Shown here piece by piece: positions 47,004 to 58,939 of a stretch of 64,000 nucleotides of DNA (position 1 is the first letter of the stretch; each line of letters opens with the position of its first letter). Below the pieces are notes generated by a model that ran no database searches, was not told where the DNA came from, and saw nothing but the letters and a program-made list of their open reading frames with translations. The DNA lies in the NCBI GenBank assembly GCA_016490735.1, contig JAEMWC010000652.1:62001-126000 (forward strand). Reading direction: 5' to 3'. The position numbers were made by a program, and so were the translations under genes. The stretch comes from Pachyseris speciosa (Eukaryota > Cnidaria > Anthozoa > Scleractinia > Pachyseridae).

Positions 47004-48607
47004 GGGGTGAGATAAAACGACGAGATACCAGGTGGACGGTGGCGGAGATACTGCTCAAATGCACGGACCGGATCACGCTCGCTTCCATCGGTGGCCGCCA
47101 CTCGAGCTTTGCACTTCTTTTTGCTTCTCGGGTTATCCTTCTCGTCATCCGCTCTCGGTCGCTTGTTACCTGCCTTCATGTGGTCGATTATGATCTTGCC
47201 ATCGGGTCCACGAGAGATGCGAAAGTCGTCGATACTCAAGTCATGGTGGGCCATTCTTCCTCGGATGCCGTGCGAAACGGTGTTAATCCACCACTGTAGG
47301 CGTAGTAGAGGCCTTGGGGCATGTACACCGATTGCTCCAGAAGCCCACATTCTCTCCAACTGCTCTTCGGTAATGGATTCCACTACGTTCGGATGATTGC
47401 CTTTTCCTTTGCGCTTGAGCTCATTCCTCTTTGACACCAGGCCAAAATTGACAACGTCAAATTCACGATCAGCCAAATCGAAGTTCTCGACAGCAGGAGG
47501 GCACTTTCTCTCGAGAAAGTATCGCCTCAGTCCATTTCTGTACGTTGTGAGTGTTACCGGCTCGTACTCGTTGCCCTCTTTGCCTGGGCGCGTGTCGCGA
47601 ATCTCGAGAAAGAAATCTTTCAGCATTTCCATTGCCATCTGACGAGAAACCGTGTTCATGTCGATCGATTTTCCATATTTGTCTTTATACCATTTCTTTA
47701 GCCTTCTCACCGATGTTTTGGTGCCTTCAACGGTGTTTTTACATCGGTTAGCATCTTCTACATCTTCGATATCATGAGAATCAACACGGTTTGTGACCTG
47801 CGCCTTTGGTCGCTCGATAATTGGAGGTCTGTGGCTGCTCGGAACAGGAGGGAAGATTCTGCTGTCTTCTGACTTAGAGAAGCCGTGATTTTCTGGAATG
47901 GAGTCCGGAGGGTCGAACGGCGGGAAGCCAGGAAACGGACGGTAAAACTGCGGTGCTTTGGGTTCGTCGCTCGTAGTTTGGTGGATGTAAGTGTACATGG
48001 ACTGCGCGGCGGCTGTATCGGAGAATGATGGGTTTAAGTTGGGGCCGTAAATTGACCGCATAAAGTTCGGTTTGCTCGGTTGTAACGCGCTCGATATGCT
48101 TGAAATAGCAGACGGTGGATTAAGGTGAAATCGAGGCTCAGGCTCGTTCTTTATACTGAAATCCATGGGCGTCGGGAACGGCATGTCTCTTGGATAGGTG
48201 TCGGCTTCGGACGTTACGCTCTCGGGGAAGAAATTGGCTGATTGCAGCGGAGGGACGGTCGCGTGTAGACCACTGTGTTGTTGTTGTGTGCAACCAAGCG
48301 TCGTTGTTATCCCTGAGGATAGATAATGTTCATTCATTGCGGCCACTGAAATGGGCATTTCGCTCTCCTCCATGTCAGAAATACCTTCTATTCCGTTGCT
48401 CATGCTCAAGTGACGAGGGCCATCTTCGCTAGCGCTTTTGCCGAAATCCCCCGCTCTGAAAATGTTCGAAATCGGATTGGGAAAGCGAGCGCCAAGAAAG
48501 CGTGAATTTAAATTTTCCGTGTTGTGGCGTAGATGAGACGATGAACCAAAATCTTGGCCAATGTCGAACGGCGGTGGTAGTCCAAAAGTACTCATGCCTC
48601 CGTCCAT
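46934..48607 (-). CDS. DUF3504 (Crypton-derived, ZMYM2/QRICH1-like) protein
   Basis: An uninterrupted 557-codon intronless ORF. The ATG has A at -3 and G at +4, and an in-frame TAG lies two codons upstream, which fixes the start. Residues 1-285 look disordered (Pro/Ser/Gln-rich) with an acidic patch at 78-83 and a SUMO-type motif IKNE at 152-155 flanked by prolines. From about 286 follows a DUF3504-type domain: helical segment 295-335, NEYEPVTLTTYRNGLRRYF (346-364), W439-W440, and RGRMAHHDL (449-457). A basic stretch at 482-502 is a likely bipartite nuclear signal. This domain descends from the tyrosine recombinase of Crypton transposons; known animal members (ZMYM2/3, QRICH1, KIAA1958) are nuclear regulators, not active recombinases. 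A role in transcription or chromatin is inferred. The last 22 residues are probably out of frame. Confidence 0.85.
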   Translation of the reverse strand: MDGGMSTFGLPPPFDIGQDFGSSSHLRHNTENLNSRFLGARFPNPISNIFRAGDFGKSASEDGPRHLSMSNGIEGISDMEESEMPISVAAMNEHYLSSGITTTLGCTQQQHSGLHATVPPLQSANFFPESVTSEADTYPRDMPFPTPMDFSIKNEPEPRFHLNPPSAISSISSALQPSKPNFMRSIYGPNLNPSFSDTAAAQSMYTYIHQTTSDEPKAPQFYRPFPGFPPFDPPDSIPENHGFSKSEDSRIFPPVPSSHRPPIIERPKAQVTNRVDSHDIEDVEDANRCKNTVEGTKTSVRRLKKWYKDKYGKSIDMNTVSRQMAMEMLKDFFLEIRDTRPGKEGNEYEPVTLTTYRNGLRRYFLERKCPPAVENFDLADREFDVVNFGLVSKRNELKRKGKGNHPNVVESITEEQLERMWASGAIGVHAPRPLLRLQWWINTVSHGIRGRMAHHDLSIDDFRISRGPDGKIIIDHMKAGNKRPRADDEKDNPRSKKKCKARVAATDGSERDPVRAFEQYLRHRPPGISSFYLTPSTSPREISGSTRYRWERTPSAE

Positions 48608-48662
48608 ACTCTAACACTCGATAACTGCCGCGAAGTGTTTCAAACTCTCATCCTCACAGCAT

Positions 48663-48700
48663 CTGACTGACAGATTTGTGTTCCGCGTCGCGTATTTATA
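48663..48700 (-). promoter_or_regulatory. TATA box and initiator of the DUF3504 gene
   Basis: On the minus strand TATAAATA (48700-48693) is followed 32 bp later by the A of TCAGTCAG (48670-48663), a good initiator match. The spacing is that of a classical RNA polymerase II core promoter. It predicts a start near 48668 and a ~60-nt 5' leader before the ATG at 48607. A TTACGTA half-palindrome lies just upstream (about 48703-48711). Confidence 0.6.
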
Positions 48701-48711
48701 CCCCTACGTAA

Positions 48712-51700
48712 GGATGTCGACAGTCTTTTAGTGAGCCTATTGTTTTCCTGAATTTATGTATTTCCTGTGTTGCGTACATTTGCAAGCTCAATTAATAGTT
48801 AATGACTGTCCTCATGGGAGAAGTCACTTTTAATCTGTAATTTGCTGACTCTTGAGGTCCAAATCTAATTATATTGTGAATTCATTCAAGCGAACTATAA
48901 AAAGCCCAGCATTATTCGCTGTTCAAAAATGGGTGGAGCGTTATTATGCCGTTGACAATTAGGCCCTTCAGAGACAGCCCGTGCTGCTAGTGCTGACCAT
49001 TTGTGGAACGCAAGAATGAAAACGCGCATTGTTTGGCTCTAAAGTCAAGGGTTTTACATTCTTAACACGGTTTATGCGCCGCGTTGGCCGAGCTCGCTCA
49101 AGGCCAATGAAAGTAATGCCTGAAAATTTGCAGTTTCCATCGTGACCGAGCTTAGCAAACATTGACAACAGGTGTCACGAAATTAGAAGAATAAAAAAGA
49201 TAACGTTTGCGTGGCTTCCGAAATTTATCACACGTCAACACGCTCTCATTGTAGCAAATGGAAATGAGATTTGTTTGAGCGCTTTCTAGTGGTCGATTTT
49301 GGTAATGGAAAAATCGCGCCCCCACAAATAACACAAGGCGCAGAAAGAAGCTCGCCTTATTTACATAACACTCTTAGTGTTTGCGAATGATTAATGACGA
49401 CAGGTTGACAACCAAGGTGTCGAAAAAGCTCTCCCGAGAAGACATTATCAGCGAGCCAAACAATAGTCTGAGTTTGACTTTTGTAGCTGCACGAAATGGA
49501 AAAAGAATAAATCCTAATTTCTGTCTTTCCTGTAAACGTGACTCATTAGTGATGCTTTGTGCTTCAGGGCTGAAAAAAATCACTCAAACGAAACTCGCAC
49601 TAAGCAATCGCATCCTTCATTACCCTGGTGAAAATCGTAGTTGCTTCTACTCAAATCTAGCAATTGTGTTCTTCAGCTTGTCCAAAACAAAAGGGATTTT
49701 TCGTTAATTTAATCAGCAGCTTATAATAAAAGCACCCACTGGATTTTGTATATACAACAAATTAGCCATTGTGAGGTTGAAAGTCGAAGGCGGAGAATGG
49801 CTATCAAACCTTTTCACAAGAATTCTGTTTAATATTTACATCAGGCCGACCGTTTGAGAGCTGCAATGCAATTACCGCACAAGATGAAAATGAAGTAAAA
49901 CTAAGATCAGCTTGGTGGACCGGATGCGTTTGAGCTTCATGCACTTCCTATGTGATGGACGTTGTTTTCAGAAGAACAGTGTCGTGCGAGAGCTGTCAGT
50001 AAATCCACTTACATGGATGACTTGTGAATCGACTTAACCTAAATGGACAGCCCGACTTAAGGTACCTAATGACATTGTAATTCATCGTTGAATTATTTTA
50101 GGTTACCCGCATAAATTGTGGTCTGAGTACTGAGAAATATCAGCTTTGCGTTGGTAGATAGCGCTATAAAGAGCTGGAGAGCGACCAAAATAGCCAGAAA
50201 TTCCACAAAAGGTTTTTTGTGGTTGATTAGTTTGCGGCGAATGACGACATCATCTTTTAAGATAGCCTCCTATTCGCCCAGTCATTGAAATGGGGTCGGA
50301 ATCAATGACCCTCATAAGTGGTCAGGAGTTGCGATTTCACAAATCACGCACTGCAAGCGGAGAACTCATTACTTACATTCTTGAAGTCAAAATTCCAAGA
50401 TGTAAAGTTGTCAATAAACTTACCTTAAATTTACAAAACAAAAGCTGTCAACCGAGTGTCTACGACTTAATGGTATAATAACGGATTACTTCAAAGCAAA
50501 TAGAGAGTTCAGAATGAAGAATGCGAAGTGTAGGAAAGAAATACAATTTCAGTTATGACAAACCATGAATGCATAGCAATGATCTAAAATTAGTCATATA
50601 TGTTAGAGTTAGTCCTATTCTACTGAAAGAACTATTTATTCTGTTGTTTCGATAAGAGAACTGTGCAAGCAGTGGTTTAAGAGAGTTACTCCTCAAAATC
50701 TTATGACTGGCCAACGCATGAGTTGATCCTGAACGGAAATGAGTGAGACAGCGACAAAAAATTCAAAGTTTAGGATACTTTGTAACCACCAAATTTGCAC
50801 TTTTGACACTTGCAAGTCGATCAAAAAAAAAAGTGCAGAGTCGAAGATTTCAAGAAACAGCTCACCCAAAGGAACACAGTGATAAAAGAAAGACATTTTA
50901 CTCAGACGAGTTTTCTTCTGACATTTTTTCTTTTAGAAATCTAGGAGTTCAAACTTTCAGCGGTTAGAGATAATGGCCGGCCTAACTAAAAAGAACGCTC
51001 AGTTGTGAGCGGTAAAGATTACAGCGCATTTAATGCACACAAGAAGATGCTTAAGAAAAAGAAAAAGCAAGATGGTAAATTTTAGGCTCTAAATTGTAAG
51101 CCTTTAAGAAGTTGACAAATTTATCAAGTTCTGATTCAATTAAGAGCTTTACACATTTGCCTTAAGTTCTTTTTGTTTAGTGGCATTTTGCATCATTTCT
51201 TCCTGAAGGCCATCCCTCGTAGAAACCTAAGTTGCGGAACTGTTTTTCCTTTAAGTCATGTCCGGTACAACCCAAGATACATTCGAATGATTTTTGCGTT
51301 TCTTATTTGAGATCGCAATATTAAACAAAAGACAGAACTAAACATAAACCGTAAACTATTTTGGTTTGAAGCAATAATTAAAACATCTAGTTAGACTTCT
51401 ATATAGTTCCATAAACAACTACCATTAATTCTTTTGAATAGCTAAGGTTCAGACACGATTTTGTGCACTTATTGGACACGAGCAATCTAACAAGCGATAC
51501 AGCTTTTGCAGCACCCTTTGGCTTGTTGAAGTGTACTCCACATGGCTCAATATCAGTACAGTATTGTTGTAATTACAAATTAAAACATCCCGCTCGTGCC
51601 TTTAAACGAAAGTTGAACTGTGTGAACAATTATTCGCCTGGAGGCAAAAGACTTTTTCCCCAAAAGGTGTTAGAATCAACTAATTTCGTTCTAGGTAAGT

Positions 51701-53726
51701 TTTAATTACCATTTCAAACAAAACATCTAAAAATGTGTTGCGGTACTCTTTGATAATGGTTTGATGGTTGCTGTTCTTATTTTAGGTCGAATTTCAAAAG
51801 GAAATGTATAAATACGTTTAGCTTCTCAGTTGCATTCTCTTATAGTTTAACTTAACATAAACGATAATACAATTTTAATAAGTTCAAAGAGACTAATGTT
51901 AATGACGCCGTACAGAAACAGTTGAGTTGAAAATCGTCAAGTCTTGAGAGGGCGACTTCATTACACGAGATTTCGATTTGTTATTTGTCCTAGAACCGCG
52001 CACAGTTGAACACTGTTGCGGCAAACACTGCAATTCGATGAAATAAGTTTCGTGGAATTTCTGTCCCTTCTTCGCTAATTGTTTAGACACGCCTAATTCC
52101 TTGATCTAAGTTCGCGAAGGATTTGCACGAACGCCTTCGAAGAAACAGTAACTTCGGCTTCAACCTTTTGGCCTCGAGAGAACTCAAGCTGAAACCTGAA
52201 AAGGATTCAAAACTCTGATGTTGAAAATGACGCAAAAAAAGTAAAAAAAGAAAAGACTGCACGTAGATTGACACACCATAGGATCGTATCCACAGGCTTA
52301 GAAGAGACGACCACATTGCAAAGCTTAGCAGTTGAAAGGGCTAGGGAGGGCATTCCAGATTAGATGGGGGTGTTTTAATAACATCTGGAAACGCCGAATA
52401 AAGTCTCCCATTACTGACGTTATTTCCTTGCAAATTCGTGATTTCAGCATTTCAGCACGTATGCAAAAATAATTAGTCCAATGCATAGGCCATCACCACG
52501 AGGATTAGAGCATCGCTAATGGCGGTCCATAACTTGAGAATGCGTCATTTCAAAAAAACATAAAGGTGTCACGTAAAATCGTAAAGAACATAATAGCCCA
52601 AAAACCGTGGAAAACGCAACGCCATTGGCAGCAATTTCCGTAAAAGATTTATTAGAGATTAAACCTTACCTAATTTCTTAGGAAAGGTTTCGTGATGTTC
52701 TCGCTCACCAGCAATATAATTCAGTTTGTGTTCATTCATAACTTGGTCGTATATCGAAGCTTTTATTCGAGTAACATACTACTGGCGAGGTCTCACGATT
52801 TGCGTGTATCTTCCATTCACTGATCTCTTCTATATTAAAAGCTGAGGCGACGGAAAGTTACACGCCACATAAGTTGAAGTATTAGTTTGATACAGTCTTG
52901 TTGCGAATTCCAAAATGTTCTCACTGCTAAGCGCATCACGCTCTTGCAGCATTGTCGTTGATATAACCTAATCGCACCAACAGGGCAACCCCCTCTGATG
53001 CAATGTTGTTTTCTAAAGACCTTGGGTAAAAAAAAACCCTCACACTCATTCTGTCATTTCTGACTCTGTTTTAGTCCCGACATTTTGTCAAAACAACTTG
53101 GCATTACTCAGTTTTCCCTTTTCTATCTTGCAATTCTTAGGGGTGAGACGGTTCAAACGTTTTCTGTATGGGAACCAATAGTTGTCACTTTTTATCATTT
53201 AGCTTCTACAAATTCATTATTGTGTAACCTGTATCTACGAAAGGTTTGCTACTCGGGGAAGCTGGACCTGCTTATACGGAAAGACCTCCTAAAGCAAAAA
53301 GGCAGTCTAGCTAGAGGCTTGCGTATTTGAAACTTGTGTGGCCGGTTCAAAACTCAATTTCCTGCTAAAAAGGGATGCTAGCTACAAGCGTGGGTAAAAA
53401 CAGAAAACAAAAACTACCACTGTGTCAACTTTGAAAAAGAATTCGACTATTATCATTATTTTAAATTTCATTTAACCCGATTATGATAAACAAATCTGTG
53501 TCAATAACCTTTTTTATGAGAAGCGGAATCATTACGCTACTAATAAACTGAGTATATCTTTGAGGTTTAGCGGAAGATATCAAGCTTAAATTAAGTGTTC
53601 AAAACTGGCTGTATTGATATCTTGGGCTTTACAGAATTGCATTTGAGTTTCGTAATGTTCAGTTTGAGCTGTGCAATGTTAATGTGTCTTTTCGTATTTT
53701 CAAAGATTTTCTTCAGACCCCACAAA
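48712..53726. other. Unassigned sequence upstream of the DUF3504 gene
   Basis: Five kilobases without recognisable coding sequence. A plus-strand TATAAAAAG at about 48896 is not followed by a long frame. The 108-codon frame at 49381-49707 is overlapped by a 69-codon antisense frame and matches nothing I know. Confidence 0.4.
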
Positions 53727-53752
53727 CATACACACACACACACACACACACC
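53727..53752. repeat. (AC)n microsatellite
   Basis: An interrupted then uninterrupted CA-dinucleotide run. Confidence 0.9.
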
Positions 53753-55734
53753 AGTCAAAAACCCCTAAATTCGTTCTTTTTAGATGCTTATCTTTGGACT
53801 CAATTCATTTTAAGCCATAGGGAATTAATATCAACTTAAATACAAATACACAAGCTTTTTGCGTTAATCGTCTACAAAAGTTGATTTTTTAAAAGCGTAT
53901 GTTCCAATCTTAATCCGTTTTATCAGTGAGAGATCTGTGAATCAATCTAGTATTCTATGGAGGACTTCGTGGTCTTTTTGTTCTCTCACACGCACTGAAC
54001 TAGTCGCCTTATTTGTTACTCATAGTTCAAAGGAAAACTCCGTGGTCGTTTAGCCCCTAATTCTCGCAGATGAGATCATAAGGTTTGGCCCTCAAAGGAA
54101 ATCCAATGACCAATAAAAGTAGAGAGAAGTATTTGTTCAGCATTTGGAAAAAGGAAAATTCTCTCCACTAGTTTATTTTTAGGATTTTTTTTTTGGCTGA
54201 AACAACAAGAAAAGAAGAAAGAATAACTCAGTCTTTCAATTACTTGTTCACTGTTCCGTGCTGTGTTTCAGTTGTTTCTTCGTTACCGGCTTGTGTGCAT
54301 TCAAATCTTCCTTCAGATCATTTTGCTTTCATTAGACTTCTTTTGGTCTTTCAATAGAATAAACGTTCTAAATTAATCGCGATATATATATATAAAGACG
54401 TGATAAAATTCATTTCTCAAAGTACAACGTTTCCTTTGGCTTCACAAAAGAAAGTCGTTTCCTCTGTTACTTTACTTGTGAAGACCATCTGTCACTTTCA
54501 CAGAATTCAAGACCTCTCTTTACCGCGAGAACAGGAAAATTCACTTGATACAGGTTCCCGGGTACTGATGATATAATTTTCATTCGTTTCGTTCATTCGC
54601 TAAAGATTGAGTGCAATTGAGGAAACTAAACAAACAAGTTATGCTGCACAAAATCGTATAAATATTATTTATGGTTGAACATGAGCATCAGACCTGTGTC
54701 TGTTCTTCCGTCCGTGTCACCCACATTTTCAACTAACTACCGAAAGAACTCGGTCACCATTCATGCGTATATTATACCGACAAAGCCTGTTTTGAAACGG
54801 CGTCTTTTTGCTAATTTCGTGGCGGCAGTATTTCCCAACGAAACAACGTCTTAATTACCATATCTAATGCCTGTATTTTACAAGTTTTTGATTTAATAGA
54901 TCGAACAACAATCGGCTACATCAGAGGAAAAAACAAATGTAAATATCTACTTTCAGTGTCGCATTATTTTAAATAGGTCGGAGAAGTAGCAGGAATTTAT
55001 GATATCATTTTCACCAGTGAGGTTTAATCATTTTGCGGTTTTATAGAAGAAAGAACGGGTGCTAAAGACGACGTGTATTTTGGCATGAGCATATCTCTAT
55101 CTACACAAAGGAAAACAAAAAGTCTTGGGACAATGTATTTCCTTCCTTCAAGATTTCCATTTCAACGCCCTGCTTGTACGACCTCGTTTTTGTTCCGAGA
55201 GCCTACTACTAAACTCAAGTCACGTCTTGTTGTAAAATCTTGCTCGCAGCAATCTTACCACTTAGCAGAATTCAGTTAATAGACTTAACCAAAGGAAGGA
55301 GGAAACCGCAAATTCATCAAAGGTATATATGTTTAATAAACTGCAGGCTACATCTGATTGTCAAGACGCTGCAAGTAGAAATGAGAACATGCTCTTTTAA
55401 TCCTCGAACAAAATTTTTTTTTCTTACGGTATACATCAACTTAAAATAAGATGATTCAATCACAATGAAATTAAGCGATGGCGAGAACATTTCTCAGGAA
55501 AAATATGGTCAAAGGAAAATGGCTGTCCTTTAAGGGTGACAAAATCTAAGTTTGATGTGATCAAACATCACAGTATTTGAGACAAAAAAAACATAGAAAG
55601 GGGCGGAGAGAAAGAAAAAACGGTATGCAGCAAAAGAAAATAGCCGCATTTTGAACTCGAAAAAGAAAATGAAGTTTATGATGTGAAAGCTAAAAGATGT
55701 TACGTAACTGTTTTTCTTTTCTTCATTTTTTGTA
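53753..55734. other. Unassigned sequence
   Basis: No gene or repeat family recognised. A short (TA)n run occurs at about 54382-54392. Confidence 0.45.
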
Positions 55735-56460
55735 ACGAAATAGAACTACATTATGCACAAAGTGACGTTCGTCTTTGTCCGAATGAACGTCAGTGATCTT
55801 ATCAGCAAAAAATAAGACGTGTGATCTATTTTTAACAGGTCGATGGGAATACTCTACAGTGGAAAGGCAAGACAAGTGGAATTTCTGTCCTAAACTAAGT
55901 CCAATTGTGTGATCAAAGTACATGTTCCACAAAAAATATTAACTGAAAAAGTGTTCGTGCTCTTTAAAATGTGCTCTATTTTGAACAGGATGACGGGAGA
56001 ACCTTTTAAGAGGGAGTGAATTGTCCCTACCTCTCAAGAGAAAAATTTCTCTTAAGTCACTTTCTCGTTCTTCTGAATGCTCGTCAGTGGTCTTATCAAG
56101 AAAATCTGGAATGTGTTCTATTTTAAACAGGAAGATAGGAAAATTCTACAGATGGAACTGACGCAACATGTGTATTCCCTCACATTAAAACAAATTAGGT
56201 TAAAACTCAGCGATTTCCTTTACAGTATTACAGAATATACTTTAATCCTTCTGTAAACAAAAAGCTCACGAAAACTCTCTAAAAGAGTTAAAGCAACTTG
56301 GATGAACTATCATATCACGCCATTATGTAGACATTCACGTTCTAGAACATCAAACTACTTATCAAGGAGATCGAAGACGTGATCGATGCGACCTGTGTTC
56401 TATTGTAAACAGGACATTAGTTTGACGACGGGACACTCATGTGGAACCAAAGGAAATTGA
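55735..56460. repeat. Diverged short repeats with 'gtgttctatttt-aacagg' core
   Basis: The core recurs at about 55821, 55971, 56113 and 56395, each followed by g-a-gggaa-type sequence and a gtggaa or atggaa block. At least two copies are preceded by cgtcagtg-tcttatca-aaaa. The copies are strongly diverged and unevenly spaced (150, 142 and 282 bp). Non-coding; origin unknown. Confidence 0.55.
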
Positions 56461-58599
56461 ACACTGGATTTTTCACAAACCAAACGATTCCGTACTTTGT
56501 AGTAGTAAAAACCCTCATCCTGGCCTAGCCCACAAAACCCAGCTTCCATGCACATGAGAATTTATTTCAAGTTACAAAGAAAAGAGAGAATAATTCATGG
56601 AAACGCTTTGACGACTTTCAATTCATACGCAAAACAAATTTCCTTGGACTAAATGCGCATTTACTATGCTAGCTTGAGTAAAGAAATGGTTGCAGTTGTT
56701 TTTAATTCAGCGCAACGTGTCAAACGCAGAAGAATTGTGTCTCCAAGCTAGATTTTGATGGTATTTTTAGTAAAAAGGGGGCGTTATTTTCTGTTGTGGG
56801 ATAATAAAATCAGATCGAATCAATAGATATAATATTGGTTGAGTTTCATATGCGTGAGAAAAGGGAGTTTCTTCCTTTTTCAGCCCTCCGGCACATGAGA
56901 GCCCTTGAGTCAGCTATTGTTTTGCAAAACTGTAAATTCCAATCTTATTAATGGTTAATTTCTTTCTTTGTCAAATCAAATTGAAATTATAGCCCTCTAT
57001 TTGTCAATTAAAGCGAATCAACCTTTCAACACAAAATATCAAAAATGATGACTTCCTAATTTTCCGCGTTATTTTTTTTTACTAATTGCGTTATTAATTT
57101 GTCCTTTTTCTCTTGTTTTATTTTTCTTCTCCTCAAAGTAGACAGGAAACCATACTATTCCAGGCTGTTGTCGTTGCATTTTATCTCTATTGAAATCGCA
57201 CAAAGCATCTAGCGCACGAATCACTTGGCTTTCGGCAGTCATAAGATCCAATATCTGCAAACGATCACTGCTTTTTTTGCTCTTGAAAAAGTCGCATTCA
57301 TACGAAACAATTCATTTAAAGAATCCACTTGAGAACAAGGTTAGGTCTAAAAGTCTTAAAACTTGTATTACTAAAGAAAAATATTTTCCAGAAAGCGTAA
57401 AAAGCCGTAATCTGTTGTTTGTTATAGTTTTAAAGCGAAGTCAAAGAAAAACTGTTGCCCTCCGCAGGCTGTTTAGCTCCTTAGTTACAATATGCAAAGT
57501 TTGTTGTTCGAAACACTTCTCAAGGTCAGGAAAACCACAGCACCGAAATCAGGGCGACAATATCGCCTGACTGAATGAACGCTTTCTGTCTGTTCTCAGC
57601 AGAAACAGTGTCTCCTTTTTAGAGTGGGCGATATGAAATGCAGACCGATAAAACAAAACCTTATTCGCGAGCAGCGGGACTTGCTCCCAATACAGACCAA
57701 TCGTGGTTATTTCATTACGTGTTGTAACCCAAACATTTTCTGAAAAAAAAAAAAGGGAAATTAAAAAAAGCAAGTAATAAAACACGATAATTGGGTCTTT
57801 ATTGCCTTCAGTTTTTTTCTTCATTAATTTGGCATATCCAAGCGGCCATTAACACAGAGACATGGAGACTGTATCGTCAGTGGACACTATACACTCATCT
57901 AAGCTGTACAGCAGTTAACAATATTGTGATTTGGACACTGAGAGACGTCAATATAGTTGACAGTAACGACACAATGAATCAACGATAGATTGCATCGGAA
58001 AACCTACGTTAAGGTGAAGTGGTTGTGTTGAATTAAATAAAGAAGAGGAGAATGGCACTTCTAAAGTCGAAAGAAAGAGCCTAAATTGTGAAATAAATGT
58101 TATCTGTATCTGTAACAATAAAATTGTTCTTTTGCTTCTAAAATGTGCGGAGGTATTGAGACTTTTAACATTAATACAAACTGTGGCCCAGAAAATATCG
58201 GTTGATGTCCCGATCGGTACAGATCCTCAATAGCAAAACGAATTTGGTCCGCAAATCAACAAGAATTGTAAAACCAACGATACACTAACTAGCGGGAGAT
58301 GCTATGTACAGAACCCAACTCTAATTCTTTGTCTTTCCTTGGTTTCAGGCAAAGGACAAAAGACAGGTCCACCACACGAGGAAAAAAAGAAGAGTCACAG
58401 GATAAATAAAAGAGAGAACATAGAAACAAAGTAACGTTGAAGAAAAATAAAGAGATAGAGTTACATCTTTTGTCCTCGAGACTACCATGCTTTCCAGTCT
58501 TTAATATTGAAGTGTGTAATAGGGAATAACAATGGCAACCGATGTGTGCAGCAAAAATTCTCGCAGATTCAAGTAGTAAACGTTAAAATGTGCAGTTAG
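56461..58599. other. Unassigned sequence
   Basis: No gene recognised. The 126-codon frame at 57190-57570 lacks known motifs. Several AATAAA signals occur in the AT-rich background. Confidence 0.4.
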
Positions 58600-58608
58600 A
58601 TGGGACAT

Positions 58609-58930
58609 TAGCCTCCTTCGCATACGTCTTTGGGCTCGTCACGCGTTCCTTGCCCACGAACGTCTGCTGAACTGACTACCACTTCCGTTCGCGGCGGTTA
58701 GCCAATCATAGTTCGTTTTCCAATTTATGGAAAGTAGGACTTCGACCCCTGGATTATTTTCACAGACGATGCACGTGAATCGGGTGTCGATTTCCATTCT
58801 TACGCAGCTCGTTATTGGTTTCTTCAAAAGAGAGGCTAACCGTCGACGAACGGAAGTGGCAGTTCAGTTCAGCAGACGTTCGTGGGCAAGGAACTCGTGA
58901 CGAGCCCAAAGACGTCTGCGAAGGAGGCTA
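58609..58930. mobile_element. Fold-back MITE with perfect 9-bp TSD (Mutator-like)
   Basis: Begins tagcctccttcgcatacgtc and ends with the near-inverse …cgaaggaggcta. The arms of ~70-100 bp include tttgggctcgtcacg and the inverse of cagttcagcagacgttcgtg. Flanked by the exact 9-bp repeat ATGGGACAT (58600-58608 and 58931-58939). At 322 bp it is longer than the element at 1135 but has a similar TAGCCT(G/C)C…CGCA terminus and the same duplication length, so the two probably use the same transposase. No transposase is present. Confidence 0.85.
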
Positions 58931-58939
58931 ATGGGACAT

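Noticed and set aside
46873..47148. 91-codon minus frame at the 3' end of the DUF3504 gene
   Set aside because: It is the third reading frame. The conserved tail is in a different frame ending at 46899, so this one is a shadow.
47039..47751. Plus-strand frames opposite the DUF3504 gene
   Set aside because: Shadows of a GC-richer coding strand with no motif of their own.
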